Positions 25,313 to 33,465 of a stretch of 64,000 bases of DNA are shown piece after piece. Every line of letters starts with the position of its first letter. Positions within the stretch are counted from its first letter, which is position 1. The stretch comes from an uncultured Sphingorhabdus sp. (GTDB lineage: Bacteria; Pseudomonadota; Alphaproteobacteria; Sphingomonadales; Sphingomonadaceae): contig CANLOL010000001.1 of NCBI GenBank assembly GCA_947492905.1, positions 536,578-600,577 on the forward strand, given 5' to 3'. Below the pieces are notes generated by a model. That model did no database searches and was not told the DNA's origin. It was given only the letters and a program-made list of their open reading frames with translations. The position numbers were made by a program, and so were the translations under genes.

Positions 25313-27457
25313 ATGACAAAGAAACTTATCCTGCTCGCCCTTATCGCAGCCGCTGTTGCTGCATTCTTCTATTATGATCTTGGGACTTATTTGTCCTTGG
25401 ATTATCTAAAATCTCAGCAACAGAGCTTCATTGAAGCTTATAATGCCGACCCCATACTCATTATCGGGATATTTGCTGCTATATATATTGTATCGACGGC
25501 GCTTTCGCTGCCTGGTGCATCTATATTAACGCTATTGGCTGGTGCTTTATTTGGCGTTGTGACAGGAACGATTGTAGTCAGCTTTGCATCCACCATTGGT
25601 GCGACATTGGCTTTCCTAAGCTCGCGTTTTCTATTGCGGGATTGGGTACAGGGCAAATTTGGCGATCGTCTGAAAGGTATTAACGACAGCCTTGAAAAAG
25701 ACGGCGCTTTCTATCTTTTCACATTGCGACTCATACCGGCTGTTCCATTTTTCGCAGTGAACCTGCTTATGGGTCTTACCAAGATTAAAACGCTGACCTA
25801 TTTCTTCGTAAGCCAATTGGGCATGTTGGCCGGCACATTTGTCTATGTGAATGCGGGTAAAGAATTGGCGCAAATCGAATCATTGGGTGATGTTGCATCC
25901 CCTGGTCTATTATTATCATTCCTTGCGCTCGCTATTTTCCCTTGGATTGCGAAATTCTTTCTTGGCATTCTTAAACGCAACAAAGCTTATAAAGGTTATA
26001 AAAAGCCCAAGAAATTTGACCGTAATTTAATAGCAATTGGCGGCGGTGCAGGTGGATTGGTTTCATCTTATATAGCTGCAGCGGTAAAAGCTAATGTAAC
26101 ATTGGTTGAGGCCAATGAGATGGGCGGAGATTGCTTGAACACGGGCTGCGTTCCATCAAAAGCCTTAATCAAGAGCGCTAAAGTTGCGAATTTTGTGAAC
26201 CATAGCGATAAATATGGCATTGAAAAAACAGCCGCTAAGGTGAATTTCCCTGCTGTTATAAAGCGTGTCCAAGATGTGATTAAAACCATCGAACCGCATG
26301 ACAGCGTCGAACGCTATACTGGTCTTGGAGTTGATGTGGTCAAGGGTTATGCAAAATTCATTGATCCATGGACAATTGAAATTGCCAAAAATGATGGCGG
26401 AACTCAACGTCTTACCAGTAAAGCATTTGTACTTGCGACTGGCGCTGCCCCATTTGTTCCGCCGCTTCCTGGCATTGAAGATACTGGCTATTTAACCAGC
26501 GATACATTGTGGGATACGATGGCAAAGCGTAAAGCAGCGCCTAAGACGCTCACTATCTTGGGCGGCGGCCCTATTGGATGCGAATTAGCACAGAGCTTTC
26601 AGCGCCTAGGTTCGCAAGTAACCTTGGTAGAGATGGCTGATCGTTTGCTGGGCAAAGAAGATGCCGATGCAGCGCAGATTATCAAAGCCAGCCTAGAGGA
26701 AGATGGCGTTAATGTGTTGGTTGGACATCAAGCATTGCGGGCCGAAGGTAAAAAAGCCTTGATGATTAAAGGCCCTGATGGCGAAATTAAACTATCGCAT
26801 GACGATTTGCTAATTGCTGTTGGTCGCCGCGCCCGTCTTGATGGATTTGGCTTAGAAAATATTGGCGTAGAGGTTGATCGCGGCCTTGTCGTTGATGAAT
26901 ATTTGGCAACCACAATGCCGCATATCTATGCTGCTGGTGATGTGGCTGGCAATTATCAGCTGACCCATAGCGCCGCGCATGAGGCTTGGTTTGCTGCTGT
27001 TAATGCGCTGTTTGGTTTTGCGCGCAAATTCAAAGCAGATTATCGGGTATTGCCGCGCGTTACCTATACTGATCCAGAAGTGGCCAGCGTTGGTTTGACC
27101 GAAGATGACGCCAAAGAGCAAGATATTGCCTATGAAGTGACCACTTATGGTTTGGACGATCTTGACCGCGCCATCGCAGAGAGCGAGACAAAAGGCTTCG
27201 TAAAAGTGCTCACCACACCGGGTAAAGATACAATCTTGGGTGCAACGATAGCGGGCAGCCATGCGGGTGAATTAATCGCTGAATTTGCGCTAGCGATGCG
27301 TCATAAAATGAGCCTTGGTAAGATTATGGCAACCGTTCATAGCTATCCGACATGGAGCGAAGCGAATAAATTTGCAGCAGGCCAATATCGATTGGAACGC
27401 CAACCAGAAACGGTACAAAAATATGCCGCTAAATTCTTTAAGTGGCGCTTAGGATAA
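25313..27457 (+). CDS. TVP38/DedA membrane domain fused to a disulfide oxidoreductase
   Basis: 714 residues. Residues 1 to about 225 form a TVP38/TMEM64 (DedA/SNARE-associated) membrane domain with about five helices (LSLPGASILTLLAGALFG; RLIPAVPFFAVNLLMGLT). Residues 235-714 form a class I pyridine-nucleotide disulfide oxidoreductase: FAD loop GGGAGG near 243-248, redox pair Cys274/Cys279 in GGDCLNTGC, NAD(P) loop GGGPIGCEL, FAD block YAAGDV, and the C-terminal HSYPTWSE supplying the base and its partner. Closest named relatives are mercuric-reductase-like or dihydrolipoyl dehydrogenases, but no MerA metal-binding cysteines are visible at the C-terminus. The same fusion is known in other proteobacteria and its substrate is uncertain. 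Confidence 0.9.
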   Translation: MTKKLILLALIAAAVAAFFYYDLGTYLSLDYLKSQQQSFIEAYNADPILIIGIFAAIYIVSTALSLPGASILTLLAGALFGVVTGTIVVSFASTIGATLAFLSSRFLLRDWVQGKFGDRLKGINDSLEKDGAFYLFTLRLIPAVPFFAVNLLMGLTKIKTLTYFFVSQLGMLAGTFVYVNAGKELAQIESLGDVASPGLLLSFLALAIFPWIAKFFLGILKRNKAYKGYKKPKKFDRNLIAIGGGAGGLVSSYIAAAVKANVTLVEANEMGGDCLNTGCVPSKALIKSAKVANFVNHSDKYGIEKTAAKVNFPAVIKRVQDVIKTIEPHDSVERYTGLGVDVVKGYAKFIDPWTIEIAKNDGGTQRLTSKAFVLATGAAPFVPPLPGIEDTGYLTSDTLWDTMAKRKAAPKTLTILGGGPIGCELAQSFQRLGSQVTLVEMADRLLGKEDADAAQIIKASLEEDGVNVLVGHQALRAEGKKALMIKGPDGEIKLSHDDLLIAVGRRARLDGFGLENIGVEVDRGLVVDEYLATTMPHIYAAGDVAGNYQLTHSAAHEAWFAAVNALFGFARKFKADYRVLPRVTYTDPEVASVGLTEDDAKEQDIAYEVTTYGLDDLDRAIAESETKGFVKVLTTPGKDTILGATIAGSHAGELIAEFALAMRHKMSLGKIMATVHSYPTWSEANKFAAGQYRLERQPETVQKYAAKFFKWRLG

Positions 27458-27464
27458 GATTATA

Positions 27465-27491
27465 AAGGGCAGCTCACGGGCTGCCTTTTTT
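27465..27491 (+). terminator. Terminator after the TVP38-oxidoreductase gene, probably bidirectional
   Basis: GGCAGC pairs with GCTGCC around a 6-base loop and is followed by T6. The opposite strand reads A-rich then T-poor, but the same hairpin lies 7 bases after the convergent CDP-alcohol transferase gene and may also serve it. Confidence 0.85.
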
Positions 27492-27497
27492 ATACCT

Positions 27498-28100
27498 TCA
27501 ATCTAGTAGATCATACGCCATTTTCAAACGCTGTGCTATGGTGAGAACGCAAAATAGGCTTGCTGCGATAGCTATCCATGCGAAATAGGCTGGAAAGAAA
27601 CACATTAATGTAAAGGTGATGATGGTCTCAGTGCCTTCCATCAAACCGATAGTGTATAGAAATGATTTATGACCGCGCCCTTCGTCGGGTGCTTTTTTGT
27701 CGCTACCAATAGCTGCAAAGGCCAAAAAACTAACGCCGGTTACCATGAAACTTGCCAGCAATAGCGCTGCCCATTTTGCATTTTCAGGGTCTGCCCATGC
27801 AAATGCTAGCGGTATGGCCGCATAGAAAAAGAAGTCAGCAAGGCTATCTAAATAGCCGCCAAATTGCGTAGGCCCATTAATCTGAGCTACTGCACCATCC
27901 AGCCCATCAATGATGCGGTTTAGCAATATAAAACATAGACCAAGTCCATATAATTGCTGGGAGATAGCAATGACAGCTGGGATAACCAATAATGCCCCAA
28001 ACAAAGTTATCATATTGGCGCTAATGCCCATTGATACTAATGCTTTGCCCATTTTATGGACTATTGGTTTTAAATGTTTTTGCAGAGTTATATCAAACAT
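27498..28100 (-). CDS. CDP-alcohol phosphatidyltransferase family protein, Arg of the motif changed to Gln
   Basis: 200-residue membrane enzyme of the family that joins CDP-diacylglycerol (or CDP-alcohol) to an alcohol acceptor. About six helices are visible. The catalytic motif appears as IDGLDGAVAQINGPTQFGG then YLDSLAD; the aspartates are kept, but the arginine expected after DGAVA is a glutamine. Acceptor identity cannot be read. It converges with the upstream oxidoreductase gene and is followed upstream by the DUF177 gene on the same strand, 30 bases away, so an operon with the two assembly genes is likely. Confidence 0.82.
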   Translation of the reverse strand: MFDITLQKHLKPIVHKMGKALVSMGISANMITLFGALLVIPAVIAISQQLYGLGLCFILLNRIIDGLDGAVAQINGPTQFGGYLDSLADFFFYAAIPLAFAWADPENAKWAALLLASFMVTGVSFLAFAAIGSDKKAPDEGRGHKSFLYTIGLMEGTETIITFTLMCFFPAYFAWIAIAASLFCVLTIAQRLKMAYDLLD

Positions 28101-28130
28101 TATTGGCGACCAATATATAGGAGCAGACTA

Positions 28131-28727
28131 TCATTTTTTTAACTGAGACAGAGCTGCAAATGGATTATTATCTTGTTTTTCTTGCGCTAATTTTGCCGTC
28201 ATTTCTTCTTCGCTTATGACGCCTGCTTTTGCCAATATTGCATCAGCATCTTTGATGCGTGGGAATGGATCAATTGCTAGATAAAGGCTTTGCGCAATGG
28301 CTTCGCCAATATCAATATCACGGCCATTATGGAAAATTGTTTCGCAATCTTCATCCTCTAATTCTACCTCGCTATCATTGGGATCAACGCTGGGTGTTTC
28401 CAGAAAATTAATGGCTAGATCTTCTGTTATTGAACAGGGTATAATTTCGCCGGTGGCAACGCATATTTGATCAATTTGGGCATGCATTGTACCGCGCAAT
28501 TGAATCGGATCATCCGACATTATGACATCGGCTTTAAGGCTATAAATAGCAGGCAAATCAAAGCGCAGCGCCAGAGCAGCACATTGATCGCTATCGGCTT
28601 CTAGCGCGATTAAGCCTTGGTTGAGTTTTAATTCGGCTAGGGTGATAATATGGCTAAATTCTGAACCAAATGATGCGCCTTCTGGCGCTTGCATGAATAT
28701 TTTTTCTTGGGGCGATTCTTTGGCCAT
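28131..28727 (-). CDS. YceD-like DUF177 protein
   Basis: 198-residue acidic protein with the YceD/DUF177 layout: an N-terminal domain (SEFSHIITLAEL ... LAIYSLKADVIM-like DLPAIYSLKADVIMS), the C-x-R-C-type zinc or rRNA-linked block here degenerate as QICVATGEIIPCSI, and a conserved DIDIGEAIAQSLYLAIDPFPRI. The ending NNPFAALSQLKK is typical. In plants and bacteria the family is linked to 23S rRNA processing and often neighbours rpmF/plsX; here it neighbours a ubiquinol-cytochrome c chaperone, as in other sphingomonads. Start at 28727 shares one base with the upstream stop (TAATG). Confidence 0.85.
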   Translation of the reverse strand: MAKESPQEKIFMQAPEGASFGSEFSHIITLAELKLNQGLIALEADSDQCAALALRFDLPAIYSLKADVIMSDDPIQLRGTMHAQIDQICVATGEIIPCSITEDLAINFLETPSVDPNDSEVELEDEDCETIFHNGRDIDIGEAIAQSLYLAIDPFPRIKDADAILAKAGVISEEEMTAKLAQEKQDNNPFAALSQLKK

Positions 28728-29257
28728 TACCAATTCAATTCTGCATTCACTATCTTTGCACAATGCATAGCTTGCACTTGTTCATATATTGATATCAACC
28801 CATTTCTGACCACATGCAATTGATCATCGCTAGGCGGTTCATCGCGATAAAGATTGCGGATTAACGCATCGTCTATATCAGCTGCATTATAGGCTTTTCT
28901 ATAAGCCTCTAATCGGCCGCCCAATGCGCCCACCATTTTACCAACATGTTTTCCGACGACGACATCACCCATGCCCAATTCGCGCATTTGTCCGTCCATA
29001 TCATCGACAAATAGCTCTGTGAGATATACGGAATTTTCTATCATATCTTCGTCATTTTCCAACCGCAATAATATGATCGACAATATGGCAACAATCATAT
29101 CGAATCGCCCGTCCTGCGTGTCTTTTACACCGCCCTGTTCATACCAATAGGGATTGCGTCCTTGCTCAACAATTTTTTGATATAGCGGAATCAGCGCATC
29201 TTTGGGTTGCGGTGGGTTAAACAGGTTTGAAAAAAACTTGCGCGAGAATAGGGACAT
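28727..29257 (-). CDS. Ubiquinol-cytochrome c chaperone (CBP3-like)
   Basis: 176-residue member of the CBP3/UQCC1 family (PF03981), which in mitochondria helps assemble cytochrome b of the bc1 complex. The blocks IPLYQKIVEQGRNPYWYEQGGVKDTQDGRFDMIVAILSIILLRL and LFVDDMDGQMRELGMGDVVVGKHVGKM are characteristic. Translationally coupled to the DUF177 gene (TAATG). Divergent from bamE across about 145 bases. Confidence 0.9.
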   Translation of the reverse strand: MSLFSRKFFSNLFNPPQPKDALIPLYQKIVEQGRNPYWYEQGGVKDTQDGRFDMIVAILSIILLRLENDEDMIENSVYLTELFVDDMDGQMRELGMGDVVVGKHVGKMVGALGGRLEAYRKAYNAADIDDALIRNLYRDEPPSDDQLHVVRNGLISIYEQVQAMHCAKIVNAELNW

Positions 29258-29402
29258 AGAATTTTATCTTTCAGTCTTTTGAATTGCGCTTTTGCGTCAT
29301 GGTCATTATATGTTCATTTAACACTATATATTGATCTTAGCAGCTAAGGATGCAATGGCATCTTTATATTATTTATAGATTTTTTGGTTTCGGAGAGACT
29401 CA

Positions 29403-29873
29403 ATGGCTTTCATTAGCGGAAAAACAGTTGGTTATATATTGCTTATGGGCAGCGTCATTGCGGTTTCGGGCTGTTCGCGTTTGCGGACACACCAAGGCTA
29501 TATCGTTGACCCAACATTGGCGGAAACAGTTGCAGTGGGCGTTGATAATAAAGAATCTGTACAATCCACGCTTGGCCGCCCAACATTTGCAAGCCAATTT
29601 GATAAAAACCAATGGTATTATATCGCTCGCGATACAGAGCAATTGGCATTTTCACGCCCAAAGGCTACTTCGCAACTGTTAATGACGATCAGCTTTGATG
29701 ATGCTGGCAATGTTACCAATGTTGCCAGAAGCGGCGTTGAGACTATTGTGAAAATTAACCCTGATGGCGATAAAACCCCTACATTGGGCCGTGACCGTAA
29801 TTTCTTTCAAGATATATTCGGCAATATTGGCACTGTGGGAGCTCCTGGCGTTGGCGGCGGCGGTGCTCGCTAA
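29403..29873 (+). CDS. bamE: Outer membrane protein assembly factor BamE
   Basis: 156-residue lipoprotein of the Bam complex. The lipobox VSGC places Cys24 as the lipidated residue. The SmpA/OmlA fold follows with GVDNKESVQSTLGRPTFASQFDKNQWYYIARDTE, then a family-typical strand and a Gly-rich disordered tail (GAPGVGGGGAR). GGAGAG precedes the ATG. Next to the CBP3-like chaperone in the divergent orientation usual in sphingomonads. A photolyase gene follows 16 bases downstream. Confidence 0.92.
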   Translation: MAFISGKTVGYILLMGSVIAVSGCSRLRTHQGYIVDPTLAETVAVGVDNKESVQSTLGRPTFASQFDKNQWYYIARDTEQLAFSRPKATSQLLMTISFDDAGNVTNVARSGVETIVKINPDGDKTPTLGRDRNFFQDIFGNIGTVGAPGVGGGGAR

Positions 29874-29889
29874 TATTCTTCGTTCCTAA

Positions 29890-31461
29890 ATGAAAGCAAT
29901 ATATTGGATTAAGCGTGATTTTCGTTTGAATGATAATGCGGCTTTGCACCGTGCTATCGCTGAAAATGACCAGATTCTGCCTCTATTTGTTTTTGAACCT
30001 GATTATATAAAACAGCCCGATATTTCCCCAATGCACATATGGGCATGGCAACAAGCCCTGACGGATATGCAAATGCGGTTGCGCAATATGGGGGCCGATG
30101 TGTTGGTTTCGACGGGTAATATATTGGATATATTATCGTCTTTGCGGAAAGAATACGATTTTGACCGCCTCTATAGCCATGAAGAAACAGGTATAGGTTG
30201 GACTTTTGAGCGCGATATATCAGTAGCAAAATGGTGCAAAGAAAACGATATTATTTGGCATGAAACTCCGCAAAATGGTGTGGTACGGGGCCTTAAAAAT
30301 AGAGACAAACGCCAAGCTACCATTCGCCAACGCTTATTTGAGAGTGACCCTCTAGCGCCTCCAGAAGATATTAAGTTTCCTAGCCAATTTAATAGCCTAT
30401 GCGCCAATCGCTCTATCGCTCGTGCGGAGGATTTTTTTAATCTGAAAGAATATCCCTATATTCGCTGGGATAATATGCAAAATATATCCGAAGGTGCAGC
30501 CCAGCGCGATTTGCATAGTTTTTTAGAGAATCGTGGTTTGGGTTATTCGGGCGGCATATCATCGCCCAATAGCGCATTCACTCACGGCTCTCGGCTGAGT
30601 GTTCATATAGCATGGGGCACGATTAGTTTGCGCCGTATATTTCATGAGACGTATAAAGCCAAGATACGGCGCAAAGCGGATGATAATACGCAATCGGGTC
30701 AATGGGGCCGCAGCTTGAGGGCTTTTTCGTCCCGATTACATTGGCATGACCATTTTATACAGCGGCTGGAATCCGCGCCAGAGATGGAATTTCAGAGCCT
30801 TAACCCTGCCTATGAAAATATTATATATCAAGATGATACCGCCAAATTAGAAGCATGGAAATATGGGCGCACCGGTTTTCCGATTATCGATGCGTGCATG
30901 AGATGTTTACAAGCGATTGGATTTCTTAATTTTCGTATGCGCGCGATGGTAGTGAGCTTTGCTATTTTTGGCCTGCATCTGAGCTGGAAGACTATTCATC
31001 CGCATCTTGCGCAAATATTTCTTGATTATGAGCCGGGTATCCATATCGCGCAATTACAAATGCAGGCTGGTATTGTCGGTATCAATACGATTAGAGTGTA
31101 TAATCCAACGAAGCAGATTATCGACCAAGACCCTGATTGCATCTTTATCAGAAAGTGGATCGATGAATTATCTGAATTTAGTCCGGCTGAAATTCAAAAT
31201 TATGAACAAATAATATTGGGTAACTACCCTGCTCCTATCGTAGATTTTAAATCCAATGCCAAAGCAATGAAGGATCAAATATTTGCTATACGGCGCAGCT
31301 TTGAAGGCAAAAAAGCCAGTCAAACCGTATTAGATCTGCATGGTTCGCGGCGTGGCCCGAGAAAAAGCAAGCGTAAAAAAGCCCAACCTAAAAAATCTCA
31401 AGCTAAAAAGTCTGAATCTATGGAAGAGATAAAACGGCAAGGCGATTTATTTGATAGTTAG
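29890..31461 (+). CDS. Cryptochrome/photolyase family protein
   Basis: 523 residues. The N-terminal antenna-binding Rossmann domain starts MKAIYWIKRDFRLNDNAALHRA; the FAD-binding helical domain includes GRTGFPIIDACMRCLQAIGFLNFRMRAMVVSF and then DYEPGIHIAQLQMQAGIVGINTIRVYNP, a variant of the usual NNGGWQW region seen in one bacterial branch of the superfamily. The extreme C-terminus is lysine-rich (RRGPRKSKRKKAQPKKS), perhaps nucleic-acid binding. Probably a light-dependent DNA repair enzyme or photoreceptor; which lesion cannot be told. Located 16 bases after bamE; a second, unrelated photolyase-like gene lies 2 kb downstream. Confidence 0.88.
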   Translation: MKAIYWIKRDFRLNDNAALHRAIAENDQILPLFVFEPDYIKQPDISPMHIWAWQQALTDMQMRLRNMGADVLVSTGNILDILSSLRKEYDFDRLYSHEETGIGWTFERDISVAKWCKENDIIWHETPQNGVVRGLKNRDKRQATIRQRLFESDPLAPPEDIKFPSQFNSLCANRSIARAEDFFNLKEYPYIRWDNMQNISEGAAQRDLHSFLENRGLGYSGGISSPNSAFTHGSRLSVHIAWGTISLRRIFHETYKAKIRRKADDNTQSGQWGRSLRAFSSRLHWHDHFIQRLESAPEMEFQSLNPAYENIIYQDDTAKLEAWKYGRTGFPIIDACMRCLQAIGFLNFRMRAMVVSFAIFGLHLSWKTIHPHLAQIFLDYEPGIHIAQLQMQAGIVGINTIRVYNPTKQIIDQDPDCIFIRKWIDELSEFSPAEIQNYEQIILGNYPAPIVDFKSNAKAMKDQIFAIRRSFEGKKASQTVLDLHGSRRGPRKSKRKKAQPKKSQAKKSESMEEIKRQGDLFDS

Positions 31462-31531
31462 GCATGCATTAAAAACCATCCGTTATAAGCATGCTGGCCA
31501 TCGCGAAAATAGAGTATCAATATAGAGAAAA

Positions 31532-31606
31532 TGGAGCGGGCGAAGAGATTCGAACTCTCGACATTCTCGTTGGCAACGAGATGCTCTACCACTGAGCTAC
31601 GCCCGC
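31532..31606 (-). tRNA. tRNA-Gly (anticodon GCC)
   Basis: 75-nucleotide tRNA with encoded CCA. Read on the minus strand: acceptor GCGGGCG pairs with CGCCCGC; D-arm around AGCTCAGTGGTAGAGC; anticodon stem TCTCG/CGAGA with loop TTGCCAA, giving anticodon GCC; T-arm GAGAGTTCGAATCTCTT. Discriminator T, then CCA. It decodes GGC/GGU glycine codons. It lies alone between the first photolyase gene and the thioredoxin gene, on the opposite strand to both. Confidence 0.98.
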
Positions 31607-31869
31607 TCATTGTCGGTGTGATTCCAACAATAGAAAAGGGCGGTTAGCATGGGATTTTCATAGCTGCAAGCCTAAAACGTCTATTAACGGGTATAAAATG
31701 GGCTTAAATTATATTATTATTTGAATCATAGGCATTTTAGCGCGATTAGACTTCATTTTTTACCATTATATCCTATATGATAGACAAGAGACTTGCACTG
31801 CTAAGCCTGTTTCAACCAATTAGATTATAGATTTAGCCAATTGAGCATTTCATTTTAAGGAGCACAACA

Positions 31870-32787
31870 GTGGCCACAGCATCATTGACGACAGAAGAAC
31901 AGCAGGCCCTGACCGCTTTTCAAGATAATGTCATCAAACCTTCTATGGAAAAATTGGTCATATTAGATTTTTGGGCTGAATGGTGCGAACCTTGCAAACA
32001 ATTCACCCCTATTTTGGAAAAAGTAGCAGCGCAATATGCGGACAAAGGTGTGTTGCTTGCAAAAATAGATGTTGATGCTGAAAAATTCATCGCATCACAG
32101 TTTCAGATCCGTTCCATACCAACGGTTTATGCTATGTTCCAAGGGCAGCCGGTAGCTGATTTAACCCAAGCGCGGACCGAAGCAGAATTGACCAAGACAT
32201 TGGACGAATTGCTAGAAAAATTACCGATTCAGGGCGGCGGAGATGGCGGAGTTCCGCCTGAGCAATTGGCGGCGATGATAGCGGCGGCCGAAGAAGCACT
32301 TGGCGGTAACGAAGCGCCGGCCGCTTTTGAAATCTACCGCCAAATATTGACGGTATTGCCCGATAATATTGATGCCTTATCGGGAATGATTCGGTCTATG
32401 GTTGCATTGGGAGAGACGGAAAAAGCCCAAGAGATGCTTAACCAATTGAGCGATGAGCAGAAAAAAGAAACCGCCATCTCGCGCGCGCAAAGTGCTATTA
32501 CAATTGCAGCAGAGAGCAAGACACCCGATGAATTAGAGGGGCTCAGAAATGCCTATGCGCAAAACACAGAGGATGGGGAAGCGGCTTTTGCACTTGCCAA
32601 TGCTCTATTTGCTGGCGGCATGCGCGATGAAGCTGCCGATATATTATTGGCGAGCATTGCCCATGATCGCGATTGGAACGAAGGCGCTGCACGCAGCAGG
32701 CTGCTGGAAATATTTGAATTGGTTGGTCTTACTGATCCTTGGACAGCCCAAAATAGACGCAAATTATCGGCCATATTATTCGGATGA
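31870..32787 (+). CDS. Thioredoxin-TPR protein (YbbN/CnoX-like)
   Basis: 305 residues. The N-terminal thioredoxin fold (about 1-115) has LVILDFWAEWCEPCKQ with active cysteines 39 and 42; the usual WCGPC is WCEPC here. The conserved cis-proline is in IRSIPTVYAM. A Gly-rich hinge (IQGGGDGG) leads to a helical TPR-like region with tetratricopeptide spacing (EALGGNEAPAAFEIYRQILTVLPDNIDALSGMIRSMVALGETEKA). CnoX/YbbN holdase-chaperones combine these parts and protect proteins from oxidative damage. GTG start, supported by AAGGAG 8 bases before. Overlaps the LON-domain gene as ATGA. Confidence 0.9.
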   Translation: MATASLTTEEQQALTAFQDNVIKPSMEKLVILDFWAEWCEPCKQFTPILEKVAAQYADKGVLLAKIDVDAEKFIASQFQIRSIPTVYAMFQGQPVADLTQARTEAELTKTLDELLEKLPIQGGGDGGVPPEQLAAMIAAAEEALGGNEAPAAFEIYRQILTVLPDNIDALSGMIRSMVALGETEKAQEMLNQLSDEQKKETAISRAQSAITIAAESKTPDELEGLRNAYAQNTEDGEAAFALANALFAGGMRDEAADILLASIAHDRDWNEGAARSRLLEIFELVGLTDPWTAQNRRKLSAILFG

Positions 32788-33419
32788 ATAAGCTTATGAA
32801 TCAAATGAAAATAGCGCTTTTCCCATTACCTGGCGCAATATTATTTCCCGGTATGCAGCTGCCGCTTCATATATTTGAACCGCGCTATCAGGCAATGATT
32901 AATGAATCGCTGGCCCGCGACAGAATGATTGGGATGATTCAGCCGCAATCTAGTCGCTCACCAAGCGAGCAGCCTGCGCTATTTTCCGTGGGCTGTTTGG
33001 GCCGCATGGCCGATATAGAGGCTATGGATGATGGGCGCTATAATATCATTTTAGAGGGCGTCAGGCGTTTCACCATTGATCGAGAATTAGACGTGAATAC
33101 GGCTTTTCGCCAAGCAGAGGTGACGTTATGGGCCGAAGGCGAAGATGAGAGTTTAGCAAGCGCAGAGCGCGCATCATTAGAGATAGAATCGCGCAAATTT
33201 GCCGATACTTTGGGCTATAGCGTTGATTGGGATGCGGTAACGCAGCTTGATGATACAGCATTGGTCAATGCCATTGCACAAGTTGCGCCTTTTGACACAG
33301 CGGCAAAACAGGCCTGTTTAGAAGCCAAGAAATTATCGGAACGCAGCGAGCTTATCATTCAGCTGATGCAGTTTTTTGGGGCGCATGATGATGATAATGA
33401 TCGCGTGACATTACAGTGA
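32784..33419 (+). CDS. LON N-terminal substrate-binding domain protein
   Basis: 211-residue stand-alone LON substrate-binding domain (PF02190), lacking AAA+ and protease domains. The start region IALFPLPGAILFPGMQLPLHIFEPRYQAMINE is diagnostic, followed by GCLGRMADIEAMDDGRYNIILEGVRRF. Such proteins are common in alphaproteobacteria directly after the YbbN-like thioredoxin gene, as here with an ATGA overlap; the pairing suggests a shared protein-quality role, unproven. Three in-frame ATGs crowd the start; the first is used because of the overlap. Confidence 0.9.
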   Translation: MNKLMNQMKIALFPLPGAILFPGMQLPLHIFEPRYQAMINESLARDRMIGMIQPQSSRSPSEQPALFSVGCLGRMADIEAMDDGRYNIILEGVRRFTIDRELDVNTAFRQAEVTLWAEGEDESLASAERASLEIESRKFADTLGYSVDWDAVTQLDDTALVNAIAQVAPFDTAAKQACLEAKKLSERSELIIQLMQFFGAHDDDNDRVTLQ

Positions 33420-33465
33420 TGCCAGCAATGAGTTTGGCAATGAGGATGGCAATACAGGTGCAATT

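Noticed and set aside
31607-31869. Further RNA gene beside tRNA-Gly
   Set aside because: No cloverleaf or stable long hairpin seen in the 263-base gap.
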